Part shown: positions 7,203 to 8,489 of the stretch, piece after piece
Position numbering within the stretch: position 1 is the stretch's first letter
Layout: each line of letters opens with the position of its first letter
NCBI GenBank assembly: GCA_045538835.1
Contig: JAZQEF010000003.1
Location: 1-8,489 of the forward strand
Source: RGIG6165 sp045538835
GTDB lineage: Bacteria; Bacillota; Clostridia; Oscillospirales; Feifaniaceae
Direction of reading: 5' to 3'
DNA length: 8,489 nucleotides
The notes under the pieces: model-generated
What the model was told of the DNA's origin: nothing
Database searches by the model: none
What the model saw: only the letters and a program-made list of their open reading frames with translations
Program-made: the position numbers and the translations under genes

Positions 7203-7275
7203 TGAAAGAAGTAAAGAGTAGATAAGTGAAAGAATGAAAAAAGAAAGAAGAGGAGAGGGGAAGAGAAAAGAAAAA
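7203..7275 (+). other. Purine-rich tract upstream of the relaxase
   Basis: About 73 bases that are almost entirely A and G on the plus strand, interrupted by only a few T. It contains runs such as AAAAAAGAAAGAAGAGGAGA. The matching minus strand is pyrimidine-rich. The tract lies between the stem-loops at 7141-7190 and 7304-7338. A 38-codon ORF (7234-7350) starting within it would encode an extremely basic peptide, probably only a by-product of the tract. Confidence 0.6.
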
Positions 7276-7303
7276 CGTCGTAGACGCCCTCCACGGCGAG
7301 TGG

Positions 7304-7338
7304 ACTTACTACATTTTCGAAGAAAATGTGGAGTAAGT
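7304..7338. repeat. Near-perfect inverted repeat, candidate oriT hairpin
   Basis: ACTTACT (7304-7310) and ACATTTTC (7311-7318) pair with GAAAATGT (7322-7329) and AGTAAGT (7332-7338). This gives 15 bp with only a two-base GG bulge (7330-7331) and a GAA loop. It has no T run on either side and is not positioned after a gene, so it is not a terminator. Position about 80 bases before a MobV relaxase start suits an oriT or relaxase-binding site, because MobV origins are built from such inverted repeats just upstream of mob. This role is inferred. Confidence 0.6.
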
Positions 7339-7350
7339 ATCAATTCGTGA

Positions 7351-7402
7351 GTTTCGTATGTAGTATTTCCTTCATACTGTTTATGTGAGAGAAATACGAA
7401 AC
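7351..7402. repeat. Overlapping alternative inverted repeats just before the relaxase gene
   Basis: GTTTCGTAT (7351-7359) pairs with ATACGAAAC (7394-7402). GTATTTC (7363-7369) can instead pair with GAAATAC (7391-7397), which uses part of the same right arm. A third pairing, GTATG (7356-7360) with CATAC (7373-7377), is also possible. The right arm ends one base before the relaxase ribosome site AAAGGA. The loop contains TACTGTTTA (7375-7383), loosely like the nick region TAGTGTG/TTA of pMV158-type MobV origins, but with one substitution and one missing base. Either oriT or translational control of mob is plausible. Confidence 0.5.
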
Positions 7403-7403
7403 G

Positions 7404-7409
7404 AAAGGA
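7404..7409 (+). promoter_or_regulatory. Ribosome binding site fixing a GTG start for mob
   Basis: AAAGGA is 9 bases before GTG 7419-7421. It abuts the in-frame TTG at 7410 with no spacer, so the GTG is preferred. Confidence 0.65.
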
Positions 7410-7418
7410 TTGATTCGC

Positions 7419-8159
7419 GTGACAAATAACTTCGCTATTTTGCGCATAGATAAGATTAAGTCCGTGTCACGCGCCGGTGAGAGGCTGCGTCATAACCGTA
7501 GGCTGATACCGTGCGCCACAGCCACCCCCGGCGTAAAGAATGCCCGCCTGATATTGAATGAGCAGATGAGAAAAGATAAGCATAAGCCGTTCAAGCAGAT
7601 TTTCAAAGAAAGGCTGGGCGGGCAGAAAATAAGAAAGAATGCTGTATATGCACTCGAAGTAGTTTGTGCTTTTTCGGTGGGATCCGTGCCTGTAAAAAAA
7701 TACAAAGAATGGACGAAAGAGAATGCCGAGTGGATAAAGAAAATATTTGGTGAAAAGAACATTATAGATTGCCAATGTCATTACGATGAGAAAACTTTCC
7801 ATAATCATTTTTTCGTAATTCCCCAAGACGAAAACGGAAGACTGAACGCAAGAAAATTTATTGGAGGCAGCAGGAACAGAATGACAGAACTCCAGACCGA
7901 CTACGCAAATGCAATGGAAAAGTTTGGTTTGAGACGCGGTGTAAGCGGGAAAATAACACGAGCCCATCACGAGTCAAGCCGCAGATGGCACGCATCGCAG
8001 GCAGAAAAAGAAGAACGCCTTGAGGCTTATGAAAAGAAGTTTGGAACAGAAGCAACCTGGGACTTTGATATGGTGCTTGAGTTCAGACGGTTGAAGAATA
8101 AAAATAAAGCCGAGACGGTATCGGAACAAAAAGTTAGTATAACAGATAAAACAAAATGA
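7419..8159 (+). CDS. mob: Short MobV/Pre-family relaxase (Mob_Pre domain)
   Basis: A 246-residue DNA relaxase of the plasmid recombination/mobilisation (Pre/MobV, Mob_Pre) family, which nicks a single strand at oriT for conjugal mobilisation. The N-terminus has the family opening AILRIDKIKS and motif I HNRR (25-28, His25 being the counterpart of the MobM nucleophile). Next come Asn41 in a VKNARLILNE stretch and motif III HYDEKTFHNH (121-130), the metal-binding HxDExxxHxH. Also conserved are GRLNARKFIGG (140-150), LQTDYANAMEKFGLRRG (159-175) and AHH (182-184). The usual proline before the second histidine of motif III is Phe127. The last 50 residues are charged and helical. Classical MobV proteins are about 400-500 residues, so this one is essentially the catalytic domain without the C-terminal coiled-coil region. 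It starts at GTG and ends one base into a strong terminator. No frameshift is visible. Tn4451 TnpZ is a related chromosomal-element member. An autonomous element is not demonstrated here. Confidence 0.88.
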   Translation: MTNNFAILRIDKIKSVSRAGERLRHNRRLIPCATATPGVKNARLILNEQMRKDKHKPFKQIFKERLGGQKIRKNAVYALEVVCAFSVGSVPVKKYKEWTKENAEWIKKIFGEKNIIDCQCHYDEKTFHNHFFVIPQDENGRLNARKFIGGSRNRMTELQTDYANAMEKFGLRRGVSGKITRAHHESSRRWHASQAEKEERLEAYEKKFGTEATWDFDMVLEFRRLKNKNKAETVSEQKVSITDKTK

Positions 8160-8188
8160 AAAAGGCTGTTCGAAAGAACAGCCTTTTT
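8159..8188 (+). terminator. Rho-independent terminator of the relaxase gene
   Basis: AAAAAGGCTGTTC (8159-8171) pairs perfectly with GAACAGCCTTTTT (8176-8188), closed by a GAAA tetraloop. The descending arm supplies the T run. It overlaps the last base of the mob TGA codon, so no further gene is co-transcribed. Confidence 0.9.
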
Positions 8189-8260
8189 GCGCGAAAATTA
8201 TAAAAAATGGAGGACGCAGCAGACAAAACAATTCTAAAACACTGCTGTTTATTTTCGCGC
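8189..8260. repeat. Nested inverted repeat immediately after the mob terminator
   Basis: GCGCGAAAAT (8189-8198) pairs perfectly with ATTTTCGCGC (8251-8260). Inside it CAGCAG (8217-8222) pairs with CTGCTG (8242-8247). The outer stem begins on the base after the terminator stem ends. There is no T run behind it. It could be a structured RNA, the end of a mobile element or a protein-binding site. I do not recognise it. Confidence 0.55.
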
Positions 8261-8266
8261 CTAAGT

Positions 8267-8290
8267 CGGGGTAGGAGGTCCCCGGGGTAG
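8267..8290 (+). repeat. GC-rich direct repeat CGGGGTAG x2 around a CCCCGGGG palindrome
   Basis: CGGGGTAG occurs at 8267-8274 and 8283-8290. GGGG (8268-8271) can pair with CCCC (8280-8283), and CCCCGGGG (8280-8287) is itself palindromic. It is a small GC-rich island in an AT-rich flank, adjoining the inverted repeat that ends at 8260. Its function is unknown; an element boundary or recombination site is a guess. Confidence 0.5.
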
Positions 8291-8489
8291 CAATCAATTC
8301 TCCAAATAACGAATTATTGCTCTTACTATTATTATGACTGATTGTAACAGTAGACAAAATAAAAAAACATCAAAAATCTCATTTTGAGCACTTTTTGTTT
8401 CCCTTTTCTTGCATATTTAAAGTGCTACCGCAGAGGACGAGTTTGCGGAGTGTCTTTGCTATCAAAGAATAGGGGGCAACAAGGCTTAC
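8291..8489. other. AT-rich right flank without a recognisable gene
   Basis: No open frame with a start and ribosome site is visible. A minus-strand frame across 7974-8357 is phenylalanine- and cysteine-rich, lies over the mob end and both repeats, and is spurious. A short hairpin (CTCA 8378-8381 with TGAG 8385-8388) has flanking A and T runs and could be a weak terminator. At the edge, CCGCA (8428-8432) with TGCGG (8444-8448) and TCTTTG (8453-8458) with CAAAGA (8463-8468) form two consecutive hairpins. The frame from 8421 to the end is open (SATAEDEFAECLCYQRIGG...) but begins after a TAA with no start codon, so it is not called as a gene. Confidence 0.4.

Noticed and set aside
6878..7343. Minus-strand frames of 80 and 97 codons upstream of the 100-residue gene
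   Set aside because: Low-complexity serine/phenylalanine/leucine or lysine/arginine translations of the purine tract and inverted repeats, competing with a gene that has a perfect ribosome site.
7234..7350. 38-codon ORF for an extremely basic peptide
   Set aside because: Its composition is dictated by the purine tract and the inverted repeat, and the ribosome site is weak; kept only as a remark in the findings.
8207..8290. 27-codon ORF after the mob terminator
   Set aside because: No ribosome site, and it lies completely within the nested inverted repeat and GC-rich repeat, so coding is less likely than structure.
7467..8357. Minus-strand frames of 65 to 167 codons opposite and beyond mob
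   Set aside because: Antisense to a relaxase with intact family motifs and extending across its terminator; hydrophobic, cysteine-rich shadow translations.
1..8489. CRISPR array, tRNA, rRNA or insertion sequence
   Set aside because: No regularly spaced repeat series, tRNA cloverleaf, rRNA segment, transposase frame or paired terminal repeats were found.

Overview
The window reads as chromosomal DNA of a low-to-moderate GC Gram-positive, probably a member of Bacillota class Clostridia. This rests on AAAGGAG-type ribosome sites before most genes, the lipoprotein PstS, the Firmicute-style PhoR with an extracytoplasmic sensor domain, and the gene order pstSCAB-phoU-phoB-phoR. No 16S or other taxonomic marker is present, so the assignment is an inference.

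Region 1 (1-204): the last codons of an unidentified plus-strand gene, then a bidirectional hairpin terminator (116-158) that also closes the operon arriving from the other side.

Region 2 (205-6610, minus strand): one compact phosphate operon. Its order of transcription is pstS, pstC, pstA, pstB, phoU, the response regulator phoB (phoP) and the histidine kinase phoR. All junctions after pstC are 4-base overlaps or gaps of 1 to 4 bases, which suggests translational coupling. Upstream of pstS lies a candidate Pho box of four TTACA/TTACC repeats with a -10 element (TAAAAT). The operon encodes the high-affinity Pst ABC importer (PstS binds phosphate, PstC/PstA form the channel, PstB is the ATPase). 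It also encodes PhoU, which links transporter state to signalling, and the PhoB/PhoR two-component system that should activate the Pho box. Because the regulators lie at the tail of the operon they probably activate, the arrangement predicts positive feedback.

Region 3 (6757-8290): a short accessory-looking locus bounded by two perfect hairpin terminators. A minus-strand gene for a 100-residue protein I do not recognise diverges from a plus-strand gene for a short MobV/Pre-type relaxase (Mob_Pre family). The relaxase has the HNRR and HxDExxxHxH motifs but only 246 residues. The 314-base interval between them is rich in inverted repeats and contains a long purine tract, so it is a candidate oriT and/or regulatory leader. 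The relaxase terminator is followed at once by another inverted repeat and a GC-rich direct repeat. No replication gene, integrase or transposase is visible, so this is either a mobilisation relic or the edge of a larger element continuing to the right.

Region 4 (8291-8489): AT-rich, no recognisable gene, with two small hairpins at the extreme right edge.
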